A DNA stretch of 22,609 bases from Phycisphaerae bacterium (GTDB taxonomy: Bacteria > Planctomycetota > Phycisphaerae > Sedimentisphaerales > SG8-4), in NCBI GenBank assembly GCA_030603035.1, contig JAUVYQ010000025.1:1-22609 (forward strand), written 5' to 3'. Shown here piece by piece: positions 15,796 through 22,609 of the stretch. The notes below the pieces were generated by a model. It searched no databases. It had not been told where the DNA came from and saw only the letters and a list, made by a program, of their open reading frames with translations. Numbering within the stretch: position 1 is the first letter of the stretch; the number at the start of each line of letters is the position of its first letter. The position numbers and the translations under genes are program-made.

Positions 15796-15828
15796 ATTAT
15801 ACAGGAAATGCTTAATTCCTTGCATCAA
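15796..15828 (-). promoter_or_regulatory. Possible promoter of the ankyrin gene operon
   Basis: The minus strand shows a perfect -10 TATAAT (15796..15801). The best -35, TTGATG (15823..15828), lies 21 bases away, too far for ideal spacing. A start near 15789 would put the hairpin and the strong GGAGG site in the leader. Confidence 0.4.
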
Positions 15829-15860
15829 AATTATCCAAATTTGATTCTTTGGGCGATTTC

Positions 15861-16811
15861 TTAAACTTGCTCCAAAGATGCCAGACCAATGTTTTCTGCG
15901 ATTCTATCGAATTCGTCCAGAGAGTAAAACTCGATGATTATCTTGCCTCGCTGCCCATTTTTGCGGGTCTCAATGCTTACCCTTGTGCCGAGCTGACTGC
16001 TGAGTTTGGTTTCCAGGTCCAAGATATGGGCTGGTTTCGAGCGGGTGGTTGTCCTGGCCTGCTCTGTGCCGGTAAGATATTTTCGGACCAATCTTTCGAC
16101 TTCACGGACGCTGAGCCGGCCTGCCATTGCTCGATTGGCCAGCTTTCGGCGAAGGTCGTCGGTAGGCAGGGCAAGTATCGCACGGGCGTGGCCCATATTC
16201 AACCGGCGATGGACTAACATTTGCTTGATTTCGTCCGGTAAGTCCAGCAGTCGCAAGTAGTTAGCGATAACAGAGCGGTCTTCGCCAAGCCGTTGGGCGG
16301 CTTCGGCCTGGGTTAGAGAGAAAGTATTTAGATAGTTTTGATAGGCCTTTGCGCGTTCGAGGGGATTGAGGTCGGTTCGGTGAATGTTCTCGATTAGTGC
16401 CAACTCAAGCAGCTGCTGGTCTGTTGCCTGCCGAATTAGGGCGGGTATGGTAGTCAGCGAAGCTAATTGGGCGGCGCGGAACCGGCGTTCGCCGGCGATT
16501 AGCTGATATCCCGAGGCAGCCGGGCGAACAATAATTGGCTGAATTACGCCATTAGCTCTGATGGACTCGGCCAAATCTGCCAACTCCTGCTCATCCCATA
16601 CCGTTCGTGCCTGATAAGGATTCGGTACTATCGCATCGATACTAATCTCCTTTAGCGAATCGCGTAACTCTTTGTCTGGCGGGAAGTTAGGTTTTATCGC
16701 CGGTTCGGGCGATACCTGATTTGCCTCTGCGGTGCCGAATGTTATCGGACTTAAAAGCGACTGCAGCCCCCTGCCGAGACGTTTTGGTTTTTCTCTTTTT
16801 TTGTTGGTCAT
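15861..16811 (-). CDS. parB: Chromosome partitioning protein ParB
   Basis: ParB is a CTP-dependent clamp that loads on parS sites and spreads along DNA, directing origin segregation with ParA. It is 316 residues. The N-terminal KRLGRGLQSLL (10 to 20) matches the motif that contacts ParA. The CTP-binding core has GERRFRAA (107 to 114) and ENIHRTDLNPLE (141 to 152). A helix-turn-helix follows at about 165 to 187 (LTQAEAAQRLGEDRSVIANYL), then the linker and the dimer domain (KIIIEFYSLDEFDRI near the end). AAGGAG seven bases before ATG 16811 supports the start. The gene reads away from a 1.16 kb gap containing two parS sites. No parA is adjacent in this window, although the ParA-contact motif is kept, so parA must be elsewhere. 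Confidence 0.96.
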   Translation of the reverse strand: MTNKKREKPKRLGRGLQSLLSPITFGTAEANQVSPEPAIKPNFPPDKELRDSLKEISIDAIVPNPYQARTVWDEQELADLAESIRANGVIQPIIVRPAASGYQLIAGERRFRAAQLASLTTIPALIRQATDQQLLELALIENIHRTDLNPLERAKAYQNYLNTFSLTQAEAAQRLGEDRSVIANYLRLLDLPDEIKQMLVHRRLNMGHARAILALPTDDLRRKLANRAMAGRLSVREVERLVRKYLTGTEQARTTTRSKPAHILDLETKLSSQLGTRVSIETRKNGQRGKIIIEFYSLDEFDRIAENIGLASLEQV

Positions 16812-16959
16812 ATAAGTGCTCCTTCATAAAATATTAGGAATCCTGTTTTCCTTTGCCTGCTTTTAGCTGGCGTTCAGGCGTTAGCCTAAATGATATTTCG
16901 GAATTTTCACTGTAAATTCTGCAACTTTACCGGGCTAAAAAATGTTTTTTGGAAAAAAA

Positions 16960-16975
16960 TGTTTCACGTGAAACA
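16960..16975. promoter_or_regulatory. parS: parS site, perfect consensus
   Basis: TGTTTCACGTGAAACA is an exact match to the 16-base palindromic parS consensus bound by chromosomal ParB proteins. It lies 149 bases upstream of parB. Confidence 0.95.
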
Positions 16976-17029
16976 ATGGGAAAGAAAGCGAGCATCAGGC
17001 CCAAAACTTTTTTATTGCCTTAGAGTTAG

Positions 17030-17038
17030 TGTGTATCT
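17030..17038 (+). promoter_or_regulatory. Weak DnaA-box-like word
   Basis: TGTGTATCT matches seven of nine positions of TGTGNATAA. It is weak on its own and is noted because two more such words lie in the same gap. Confidence 0.2.
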
Positions 17039-17428
17039 ATAGAAGGACATAGAGAAAATGTTAAACAGGAAAGAGCTGCTTGCGGTTAACGAAGTCAGCT
17101 AAACAACCTTCAAACAGTAGTCAAATATCCGGGCTGGGTGTTTGTCGCAGTTTCTTTGTGCCTGGCGCCTTACGGAGTTTAACGGGAACCATCCTTTCCA
17201 CAAAGCCAGCTTTTGCGATGTGATACAAGGCGAGCAGCTTTGGAAGAGCTGTACTATGATGCGGCTTGATATGAAGAGCCGTTCGTAAATCGGCGCAAGA
17301 ACGACCAAATCAGCAGCGTTTGCCTGACATTTATGGGGGGGGGCATTGAATGGTTGCATTTTAGAGAGCACAGGTAGAGTCATTTGATTCAGCGGGATGT
17401 TTGGAGAGTCAGGTCGGTCAGGGCAAGA

Positions 17429-17444
17429 TGTTTCACGTGAAACG
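17429..17444. promoter_or_regulatory. parS: parS site, 15 of 16 match
   Basis: TGTTTCACGTGAAACG differs from the consensus only in the last base. It lies 469 bases to the right of the perfect site, in the same gap. Confidence 0.92.
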
Positions 17445-17665
17445 AAAGAGTAGCGGATAGGATTCAGCGTACAGCGGATAGGAAAAGAAACGAGACACAA
17501 GAGCAATCGAGAATATAGAATGATGAATTGCGAGGATGCAGGAGGGATTCAATTAGAGGTCATAAATTGAAAAATTAACAAGATGGCGGCGGGAATTGTT
17601 AGTTGGAAATGTACCAAATTAACCGAAGGCGGATAGCAGTTATCGCTTAGAAAACTGTATTACGG

Positions 17666-17683
17666 TGTGTATATTGTGTATCG
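17666..17683 (+). promoter_or_regulatory. Tandem DnaA-box-like words
   Basis: TGTGTATAT and TGTGTATCG stand head to tail without a spacer. The first matches eight of nine bases of the DnaA box TGTGNATAA, and the second seven of nine. Their place beside parS sites makes an origin role conceivable, but the match is too loose to assert it. Confidence 0.3.
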
Positions 17684-17735
17684 GGTATATCGATAGTTAT
17701 GAGCGCATAGAACGAAGAGGACTCCGAGCCATCCC

Positions 17736-17767
17736 CAAGCTCGTCCCGATTTTTCGGGACTCACTTG
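17736..17767. repeat. REP-like hairpin
   Basis: GTCCCGA (17743..17749), TTTT and TCGGGAC (17754..17760) form a perfect seven-base stem. Outer arms CAAG (17736..17739) and CTTG (17764..17767) pair again across a three-base internal loop on each side. No T run follows, so it is more like a repetitive extragenic palindrome than a terminator. Only one copy is in the window. Confidence 0.5.
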
Positions 17768-17936
17768 AGGCTGCCACCCATCAAATTAGATGTTACAGAA
17801 TAGTAGGTTATGTGAACACTTGTATCTTGTTTTTGGATTCCCGCTCTCATAGGCAAGAAGGCAAGAATATCTGGTTGCATATCCTCCTGTAATGTGGTAT
17901 AAGAACGAGAGGGCAGATGACGGACGACAGACGACG

Positions 17937-17964
17937 GAAGGCAGAGGACAGAAGGCAGAGGACA
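17937..17964 (+). repeat. Perfect 14-base tandem repeat that supplies the prfB ribosome site
   Basis: GAAGGCAGAGGACA occurs twice without a gap, preceded by related GACGGACGACAGACGACGG sequence. AGAGGA in the second copy (17957..17962) lies eight bases before the prfB start codon and is the only good Shine-Dalgarno match there. Confidence 0.75.
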
Positions 17965-17970
17965 GAATAA

Positions 17971-19090
17971 ATGGAAGTTGCGGAATTAAGGACAGCGATA
18001 TCAGAGTTGTTGGCCCGGGTTGAGAAAATCCGGGACTGGCTTTGACCTGTCTAATAAAAAATCTCAACTCAAAAAGCTCGAAAAGAAGATGTCCGGGGCG
18101 GGTTTCTGGGACAGTCCCGATACGGCACAACGGGTAGTTTCTCAATTAAGTGCGCTTAAATCAGTGATTGAGCCGGTGGAAGATATTCAGCGCGAGGCCG
18201 ACGATTTGGTGGAGCTTTTCGAGCTGGCGGCGGCTGAGTCGGATAAAGAGGAATTGGCACAATTAGAAGATGATTTGGCCGGGCTGGTAAAACAATGCGA
18301 GCAAATCGAATTGGCCGGGCTGTTGTGCAGGCCGGACGATATGAAGAATTGCTTTTTCAGTATTCACGCAGGGGCCGGGGGGACAGAGAGCTGCGACTGG
18401 GCAAATATGCTGCTGAGGATGTACACGCGGTATTTTGAGGCGAAAAAATACAAATTCCAGGAACTTGATATTACACCTGGGGAAGAGGTGGGCGTGCGAT
18501 CGGTAACGCTGCGGGTGAGAGGGCCTTTTGCCTACGGCAAGCTTTCGTGCGAGACGGGGGTGCATCGGCTGGTTAGAATAAGTCCGTTCGATTCGCAGAA
18601 ACGGCGGCATACGAGTTTTGCGGCGGTGGACTGCGTTCCTGAATTTGATGACGATATTGATATTGAAATAAACGAAGAAGACCTCAGGATTGATTTTTAC
18701 CGGTCGAGTGGGGCTGGTGGACAACACGTAAATAAAACAAGCTCGGCGGTGCGGATTACGCACGAGCCGACCGGCATTGTGGTGCAGTGCCAGAACGAAA
18801 GGAGCCAGCACAAAAACAGGGCGGAGGCGATGAAGGTGCTCAAGGCAAGACTCTATATGCGAGAGCAACAGAAGCGGGATGCTGAAGTCGCAAAACTGTA
18901 CAGCGACAAGGGCGAAATCGCCTGGGGAAACCAGATACGCAGCTATGTAATGCAGCCTTATCAAATGGTTAAAGACCATCGAACCGAGTTTCAGACGGGT
19001 AACGTGGCGGCGGTGCTGGACGGAGAACTCGACGCATTTATCGAAAACTATCTGCGGCATCGGGTGAAAAAGAGAGAAGGTAAAAATTAA
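17971..19090 (+). CDS. prfB: Peptide chain release factor 2, with programmed +1 frameshift
   Basis: RF2 recognises UGA and UAA stop codons and triggers peptide release on the ribosome. Translation starts at ATG 17971 (MEVAELRTAISELLARVEKI...) and meets TGA after 24 codons. A +1 slip at CTT TGA C (18040..18046) joins it to the main frame, which continues LDLSNKKSQLKKLEKK. The full product is 372 residues, the usual RF2 size. The SPF anticodon-like tripeptide (RISPFDSQ) and the GGQ loop (SSGAGGQHVNKTSSAV) are intact. Because the internal stop is UGA, low RF2 favours the slip, which is the known autoregulation. The good ribosome site lies in a tandem repeat. An in-frame ATG or other start at 18020 would lose the conserved N-terminal helix and is not the real start. 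Confidence 0.95.
18040..18046 (+). promoter_or_regulatory. Programmed +1 frameshift site of prfB
   Basis: CTT TGA C is the canonical RF2 slip site. The CUU tRNA moves one base to UUU and the next codon becomes GAC. In E. coli a Shine-Dalgarno-like AGGGGG helps. Here only a weaker CGGGA-like stretch precedes the site, at about the same place. Confidence 0.93.
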
Positions 19091-19120
19091 CCGCAGAGAA
19101 CGCGGAGAACGCAGAGAAAT
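19090..19120 (+). repeat. Dispersed repeat family 1, copy B
   Basis: ACCGCAGAGAACGCGGAGAA followed by CGCAGAGAAAT closely matches the topA-leader copy at 6919..6950. Its first base is the last base of the prfB stop codon, so the repeat begins at the gene end and fills the gap before pepA. Confidence 0.6.
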
Positions 19121-19155
19121 AATTAAAAATAAAAAAGTAAAAAGGGCTGGAAAGA

Positions 19156-20703
19156 ATGAAAGAGATTATTGATGTCGAACTGAAAACGCGGAAGGTTGAT
19201 TTTAGCAAGTGCGAAACAGAGCTGCTTGCGGTGGGTCAATTCAGCGACGCCAAAGGATTAGACAAACTGAGCGCAGAGCTCAACAGTAAGCTTGACGGTG
19301 CGATTGAGCGATTGATTAAATTAGGCGACTTCAAGGGGAAAGACGGTACGAGTGCAATTGTTTACGGCAACGGCAAGATAGGCGCCGAGAGGGTCCTGCT
19401 GGTCGGTCTGGGTGAAAAGAAAAAGGCGACGCTCGATACCATTCGCAAAGCGGCGGCTAACGCGGCGAATAAAGCGGTAGCGATGAAAGTAGAAGCCATC
19501 AGTCTGGCGCTGCACAAAGCGTTTGGGGTGCGGTTTGACTTGTCTGCGATGGGCAGGGCTATGGCAGAAGGGGCATATTTCGGCAGCTATCGCTATGATG
19601 AGTTCGTTACTGAAAGCGAAGACGGGCGATTGGGTTCGCTCGGCGCTGAGGTGATTGATTCTGATTCGGCGAAAACAAAAAAGTTAAACAAAGGAGTTTC
19701 AAGAGGGGCAGTTATCGGCAAGGCGCAAAGTTACGCCCGGACGCTGACGAATCGGCCGGCCAATGTAATGAATCCGGTTAAATTGGCCGCCGCCGCAAAA
19801 GAGCTGGCTCGCGGCTCGGAGAGATTGAGCTGTACGGTTTTTGATGAAAAGCAGTTGGCTGCGAATGGTATGGGTGGAGTGCTTGCGGTGGGGTCCGGCT
19901 CAGAAAACAAGCCGAGATTTATTGTTTTGAAGTACAGTCCTGCGAGTAAAGCTGCAAGCAGACTGCCTACGGTTGGTCTGGTTGGCAAGGCGATAACATT
20001 CGATTCCGGCGGGATAAGCATTAAGCCGGCGGAGAATATGAACCAGATGAAGCTGGATAAAACCGGCGGTATAGCGGTGTTAGGGACGATGAAAGCGGCG
20101 GCGGAACTGGGCCTGCCAGTCAATGTTTACGGGATAATTCCGGCGGCGGAGAATTTGCCGAGCGGGACAAGCTATCGGCCCGGTGACATTATTACAACTT
20201 TCAGCGGCAAAACCGTTGAGGTGCAGAATACCGACGCCGAGGGGAGGATGATACTGTGCGACGGGCTTCACTACGCCGTCAAGCAAAACTGCGATGTCAT
20301 CATTGATATAGCGACATTGACCGGCGCGTGCAGGATTGCGCTTGGCACCTATATGGCCGGGCTGATGGGTAACGATGAGAGACTGATAAAACAATTGCAA
20401 AGAGCGGCGGAGGACAGCGGTGAGAAGGTCTGGCCTATGCCGAGCGGTGATGAGTATGCAGAAGAGATGAAGAGCAAGATGGCTGACTTGAAAAATACCG
20501 GCAGTAAATGGGGCGGAGCCTGCACGGCGGCAGCTTTTTTGAGGCAGTTTGTGGATGATGCAAAATGGGCGCATCTGGATATTGCGGGGATGGAGGTGTT
20601 CGAGAAGGCCACGGAATTTTCAGCAGAAGGCTCAAGTGGATTTGGTGTGCGACTATTAGCCACTTACCTTATGAATCTGGCGGAAAAGAAAACTAAAAAC
20701 TGA
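19156..20703 (+). CDS. pepA: Leucyl aminopeptidase (M17 family, cytosol aminopeptidase)
   Basis: This two-metal enzyme removes N-terminal residues from peptides, in the cytoplasm. The 515 residues have the variable N-terminal domain (to about 180) and the catalytic domain. Metal ligands by motif are K278 and D283 in VGKAITFDSGG, D301 in MKLDKTGG, and D360 and E362 in NTDAEGRM. The catalytic residues are K290 and R364. These are the E. coli PepA positions shifted by eight. ATLTGACRIALG (386 to 397) is the other conserved block. Some M17 proteins also bind DNA, which cannot be judged here. The start at ATG 19156 is preceded by GGAAAG at short distance. It follows prfB by 65 bases that contain a dispersed repeat, and may share its transcript. 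Confidence 0.95.
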   Translation: MKEIIDVELKTRKVDFSKCETELLAVGQFSDAKGLDKLSAELNSKLDGAIERLIKLGDFKGKDGTSAIVYGNGKIGAERVLLVGLGEKKKATLDTIRKAAANAANKAVAMKVEAISLALHKAFGVRFDLSAMGRAMAEGAYFGSYRYDEFVTESEDGRLGSLGAEVIDSDSAKTKKLNKGVSRGAVIGKAQSYARTLTNRPANVMNPVKLAAAAKELARGSERLSCTVFDEKQLAANGMGGVLAVGSGSENKPRFIVLKYSPASKAASRLPTVGLVGKAITFDSGGISIKPAENMNQMKLDKTGGIAVLGTMKAAAELGLPVNVYGIIPAAENLPSGTSYRPGDIITTFSGKTVEVQNTDAEGRMILCDGLHYAVKQNCDVIIDIATLTGACRIALGTYMAGLMGNDERLIKQLQRAAEDSGEKVWPMPSGDEYAEEMKSKMADLKNTGSKWGGACTAAAFLRQFVDDAKWAHLDIAGMEVFEKATEFSAEGSSGFGVRLLATYLMNLAEKKTKN

Positions 20704-20721
20704 AAGCTAAAAGCGGAAAAC
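20688..20721 (+). repeat. Dispersed repeat family 2, copy B, at the pepA stop
   Basis: AAAACTAAAAACTGAAAGCT followed by AAAAGCGGAAAACT matches 11922 onwards in the argB-argD gap with about three changes. The copy overlaps the last codons of pepA and its TGA, so the repeat has become part of the coding end. Confidence 0.6.
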
Positions 20722-20734
20722 TATGCACTAACAA

Positions 20735-20803
20735 AATTCGAATATCGAAATTCGAAATCCTCCGCAGGACACCTTGCGGTGGAAACAAATTCGAATAACC
20801 GAA
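20735..20803. repeat. Hairpin flanked by TTCGAAT-rich words, pepA-folE gap
   Basis: CCGCA (20762..20766) pairs with TGCGG (20775..20779), extended by TCC/GGA across a T-T mismatch, for an 11-base arm (20758..20768 with 20773..20783). On both sides lie AATTCGAAT-type words (20736.. and near 20790). The unit looks like an intergenic repeat element instead of a terminator, since no T run follows. Confidence 0.5.
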
Positions 20804-20866
20804 GTACAAAACTAACAACACAGGAATGGGGACGTTGAACATTTAGAGCTACGGAAAGTTAGAAAT

Positions 20867-21451
20867 ATGAGTAAGAAAAACAAAACGGTAGATGTCGAAA
20901 GGATTGAGAAAGCGGTTACGGAAATACTTTTAGCGGTTGGCGAGGACACTGGGCGGGAGGGGCTAAAGGGGACGCCGGGGCGGGTGGCAAGGATGTACGC
21001 TGAACTTTTAGCCGGAATGCGCGAAGACCCTAAACAGCATCTTCGCAGTGTCTTTACCGAGAACTATGACGAAATCGTTCTGCTGCGTGACATACCTTTT
21101 TACAGTATTTGCGAACATCATCTGATGCCGTTTATCGGGTCGGCTCATGTTGCGTATTTGCCGTCGGGGACGGTGCTCGGGGTCAGCAAATTAGCTCGTA
21201 TTGTGGATTGTTTTGCCCGCCGACTGCAGACTCAGGAGCGGCTTACGTACCAGATAGCTGATTTTATAATGAACAGCTTAAAACCACAGGGCGTGGCGGC
21301 GGTGCTGAAAGCGTCCCATAGCTGTATGACCATTCGGGGTATAAAAAAGCCCGGCTCGATAATGGTGACATCGGCACTTCGCGGGATATTTAAGAGAGAC
21401 CCGAAAAGCCGAAGCGAGGTTTTGAGTTTGATGCATAACGGCAACAAGTAA
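20867..21451 (+). CDS. folE: GTP cyclohydrolase I
   Basis: This enzyme opens the GTP ring to give dihydroneopterin triphosphate, the entry to folate, queuosine and biopterin-type cofactors. It is 194 residues, normal for the bacterial enzyme. Zinc ligands are C82 and H85 in [10 protein letters not shown] and C153 in SHSCMTIRG. Other conserved parts are [10 protein letters not shown] (35 to 44), [18 protein letters not shown] (104 to 121) and QERLTYQIA. All three zinc ligands are present, so it is the zinc-dependent type IA. ATG 20867 is the natural start; the ribosome site (GGAAAG) is weak. The pterin-synthase-like gene begins 15 bases later, so the two are an operon. Confidence 0.96.
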   Translation: MSKKNKTVDVERIEKAVTEILLAVGEDTGREGLKGTPGRVARMYAELLAGMREDPKQHLRSVFTENYDEIVLLRDIPFYSICEHHLMPFIGSAHVAYLPSGTVLGVSKLARIVDCFARRLQTQERLTYQIADFIMNSLKPQGVAAVLKASHSCMTIRGIKKPGSIMVTSALRGIFKRDPKSRSEVLSLMHNGNK

Positions 21452-21466
21452 AAGGTGTTTTGTTTT

Positions 21467-22276
21467 ATGCATAAAGCGGGAAGGCAGGTGCGGTTTTCGA
21501 TTAACCCTTTTTTGCCGAAGGACAGTTTGGGCTTTAATTCGTTTGCATCCAGGCCGGCTGGTGAAGGGTTATCGATATTTTTCGAGTTATGTGTGGAGGT
21601 GGCTGGTGAGGTTGAGCCGGCTACGGGGTTTGTTGTTAACGTAATCGATATTGACAAGAACGTTCGCGAATATGTCGTGCCGATTTTTAGCGAGCGAATA
21701 AGGGAAGATTTTCGGCAGGGCAGACATATCGGTTTTTTGGAAATAGCCGAACTTTTAAGGTCGGCCTGGGGCCAATTAGCTGATAAGTTTGGGTCGGCGA
21801 GGTTGAGCAAATTGAGTTTGAAACTGAATCCTTTCAGGCGGGTAATGATTGATTCAAAGGATTTCGAGATGATTTACTTTAGCGAGAAATTCGAGTTTGC
21901 TGCGACGCATAAGCTCTGGAACGATGATTTTTCCGATGAGCGTAATTTTGAGATTTTCGGTAAATGCGCGAACCCCGCCGGTCACGGGCACAACTATGTT
22001 GTTGAGGTTACGGTAAAGAGGCCGGCAGGCGGGAATGGCTTTTGTATCGGCGATTTTGAAAGAGTAGTGGACGATGAGCTTATAAAAGTTGTTGACCATA
22101 AGAATTTGAATGCTGACGTTGCCGAGTTTCGCAAGACCAATCCGACCGTTGAAAATATTGCGGCTTTTGCGTGGGACAAGCTGGTGGGTAAATTCGGCGA
22201 AGTCCGGCAAAATGCCGGACTGCACTGCGTTACCGTGTGGGAAACCGATAAGACGTATTGCTCGTATTACGGATAG
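21467..22276 (+). CDS. Tandem 6-pyruvoyl-tetrahydropterin synthase/QueD-like protein
   Basis: The product of the folE reaction, dihydroneopterin triphosphate, is the substrate of this family. It is 269 residues, twice the usual length. The C-terminal half (about 135 to 269) is a full PTPS domain: H148 in FAATHKL, C167 and H173/H175 in GKCANPAGHGHNY, DHKNLN (210 to 215), PTVENIA (227 to 232) and WETD with E259. Cysteine to HGH spacing is five, as in animal PTPS, not three as in E. coli QueD. The N-terminal half (about 8 to 125) keeps the outline (FFELCVEVAGEVEPATGFVVNVIDID, then a helix pair) but has no HGH zinc site, so it is probably structural. ATG 21467 has AAAGGTG nine bases upstream and replaces a GTG four codons earlier. 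Product, 6-pyruvoyl- or 6-carboxy-tetrahydropterin, is open. Confidence 0.88.
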   Translation: MHKAGRQVRFSINPFLPKDSLGFNSFASRPAGEGLSIFFELCVEVAGEVEPATGFVVNVIDIDKNVREYVVPIFSERIREDFRQGRHIGFLEIAELLRSAWGQLADKFGSARLSKLSLKLNPFRRVMIDSKDFEMIYFSEKFEFAATHKLWNDDFSDERNFEIFGKCANPAGHGHNYVVEVTVKRPAGGNGFCIGDFERVVDDELIKVVDHKNLNADVAEFRKTNPTVENIAAFAWDKLVGKFGEVRQNAGLHCVTVWETDKTYCSYYG

Positions 22277-22322
22277 CGATAAAAGTCAGGCCACGAAGAC
22301 ACCAAGACACGAAGTAAACAAA

Positions 22323-22343
22323 GAATATCGAATATCGAATATC
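22323..22343 (+). repeat. Three tandem GAATATC heptamers
   Basis: GAATATC repeats three times head to tail. The related words CGAATATCGAAATTCGAAAT occur in the pepA-folE gap near 20739, so both belong to one style of intergenic repeat. Confidence 0.6.
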
Positions 22344-22477
22344 GTGCGAGTGAAATTTTAAGTAAAAGGCCGATAAAAAACTCATTTTTGGCATCGAAAG
22401 GACGACGGTTTCAAGTAAATGCGTGTCTCGTACCGTGTTTCACAAATAACACGACTATACGAAAAAGGCCTCGTGTC

Positions 22478-22588
22478 TTACGCTAATTGAACAAATGGGA
22501 AGCTTAAAAGCTTACCAGAAACTCTCGCATAGCCGTTTTTGCTCAGTAAGAAACAGTAATCGAGGTTTGCAATATTGTGTTTTGCCAT
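22478..22588 (-). CDS. Doubtful small hypothetical ORF
   Basis: On the minus strand ATG 22588 opens 36 codons (MAKHNIANLDYCFLLSKNGY and on) to TAA at 22478. A weak AGG lies about eight bases upstream. There is no recognisable motif, and the length is compatible with chance. Confidence 0.2.
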   Translation of the reverse strand: MAKHNIANLDYCFLLSKNGYARVSGKLLSFPFVQLA

Positions 22589-22609
22589 ACGAATACCTGT
22601 TTTTATTCC

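Larger units (their letters stand above)
16812..17970. other. Long intergenic region with parS sites; candidate centromere or origin-proximal region
   Basis: This is 1159 bases between divergent parB and prfB. I see no credible gene. Open frames exist on both strands (for example minus 17099..17506, plus 17665..17892), but they have no ribosome sites and no recognisable protein, and the minus one runs through a parS site and a run of nine G (17335..17343). The plus strand from about 17430 is markedly purine-rich. Contents listed separately are two parS sites, three TGTGTAT words resembling DnaA boxes, a hairpin and a 14-base tandem repeat. The genes point away from this region on both sides. 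Confidence 0.7.
22277..22609. other. Terminal intergenic stretch with short repeats and a doubtful small ORF
   Basis: After the pterin gene comes CCACGAAGACACCAAGACAC then GAAG (22291..22314), a type of short dispersed repeat I know from intergenic DNA of other bacteria, then three tandem GAATATC heptamers (22323..22343). No clear terminator is visible. The rest to the window end is AT-rich with one small leftward ORF. Confidence 0.55.

Noticed and set aside
17099..17506. Leftward 135-codon frame in the parS gap
   Set aside because: It has no family resemblance and no ribosome site, and it runs through a parS palindrome and nine consecutive C. Another frame there (...KLRKAPGTKKLRQ...) looks protein-like for about 60 codons but has no start and no recognised family; I do not call it.
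17743..17760. Rho-independent terminator
   Set aside because: The stem is perfect, but neither strand shows a T run after it, and no gene ends next to it.
17665..17892. Rightward 75-codon frame in the parS gap
   Set aside because: It spans the REP-like hairpin and the DnaA-like words, with no ribosome site and no recognisable product.
18263..19060. Leftward 265-codon frame opposite prfB
   Set aside because: It is antisense to the GGQ and SPF regions of RF2 and has no motif of its own.
22291..22343. CRISPR-like array
   Set aside because: The units are short and tandem without spacers, and there are no cas genes.
1..22609. tRNA or rRNA genes
   Set aside because: I looked for the T-loop word GTTCGA followed by a pairing arm and a matching acceptor stem, and for conserved rRNA words, and found none.

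Overview
The window looks like a bacterial chromosome segment with housekeeping genes. It is probably from the Planctomycetota/Phycisphaerae or a neighbouring lineage. That placement is an inference from the gene set, from the moderate base composition, from a secreted glycosidase-like protein, an exported ankyrin protein and a tandem PTPS fusion, and from the short gap-dwelling repeats. No rRNA or tRNA marker gene is present to settle it.

The layout is strikingly divergent. Every gene left of about 16.8 kb reads leftward, apart from the transposase of one insertion sequence. Every confident gene right of about 18.0 kb reads rightward. Between them lies a 1.16 kb gap with no credible gene. 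It holds one perfect and one 15/16 parS site (TGTTTCACGTGAAACA), DnaA-box-like words, a REP-like hairpin and a tandem repeat. parB begins at its left edge, and no parA is next to it. This is a candidate centromere or origin-proximal region.

Leftward block, in transcription order: parB; an exported ankyrin protein with a duplicated C-terminal module; a short-chain dehydrogenase; dtd (D-aminoacyl-tRNA deacylase); argB, argD and argF (arginine synthesis); an MjaI-like restriction-modification pair inserted directly behind argF; XTP/dITP pyrophosphatase; topA; and a secreted 878-residue glycosidase-like protein. An IS of about 1.5 kb sits exactly at the 3' end of topA and separates it from the glycosidase gene. 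The modification enzyme carries an SNase-like C-terminal domain. The restriction enzyme gene is shifted out of frame at a run of five G, with its natural C-terminus still readable in the next frame.

Rightward block: prfB (release factor 2, with the classic programmed +1 frameshift at CTT TGA C), pepA (leucyl aminopeptidase), folE (GTP cyclohydrolase I) and a tandem 6-pyruvoyl-tetrahydropterin-synthase-like protein. The last two form a pterin pair. Short dispersed repeats sit in the gaps of both blocks, and two of these families occur twice in the window.

The best candidates for something undescribed are: the frameshifted MjaI-like restriction gene paired with the methyltransferase/SNase fusion; the duplicated basic module of the exported ankyrin protein; the IS that now supplies the topA stop codon; and the parS-bearing intergenic region.
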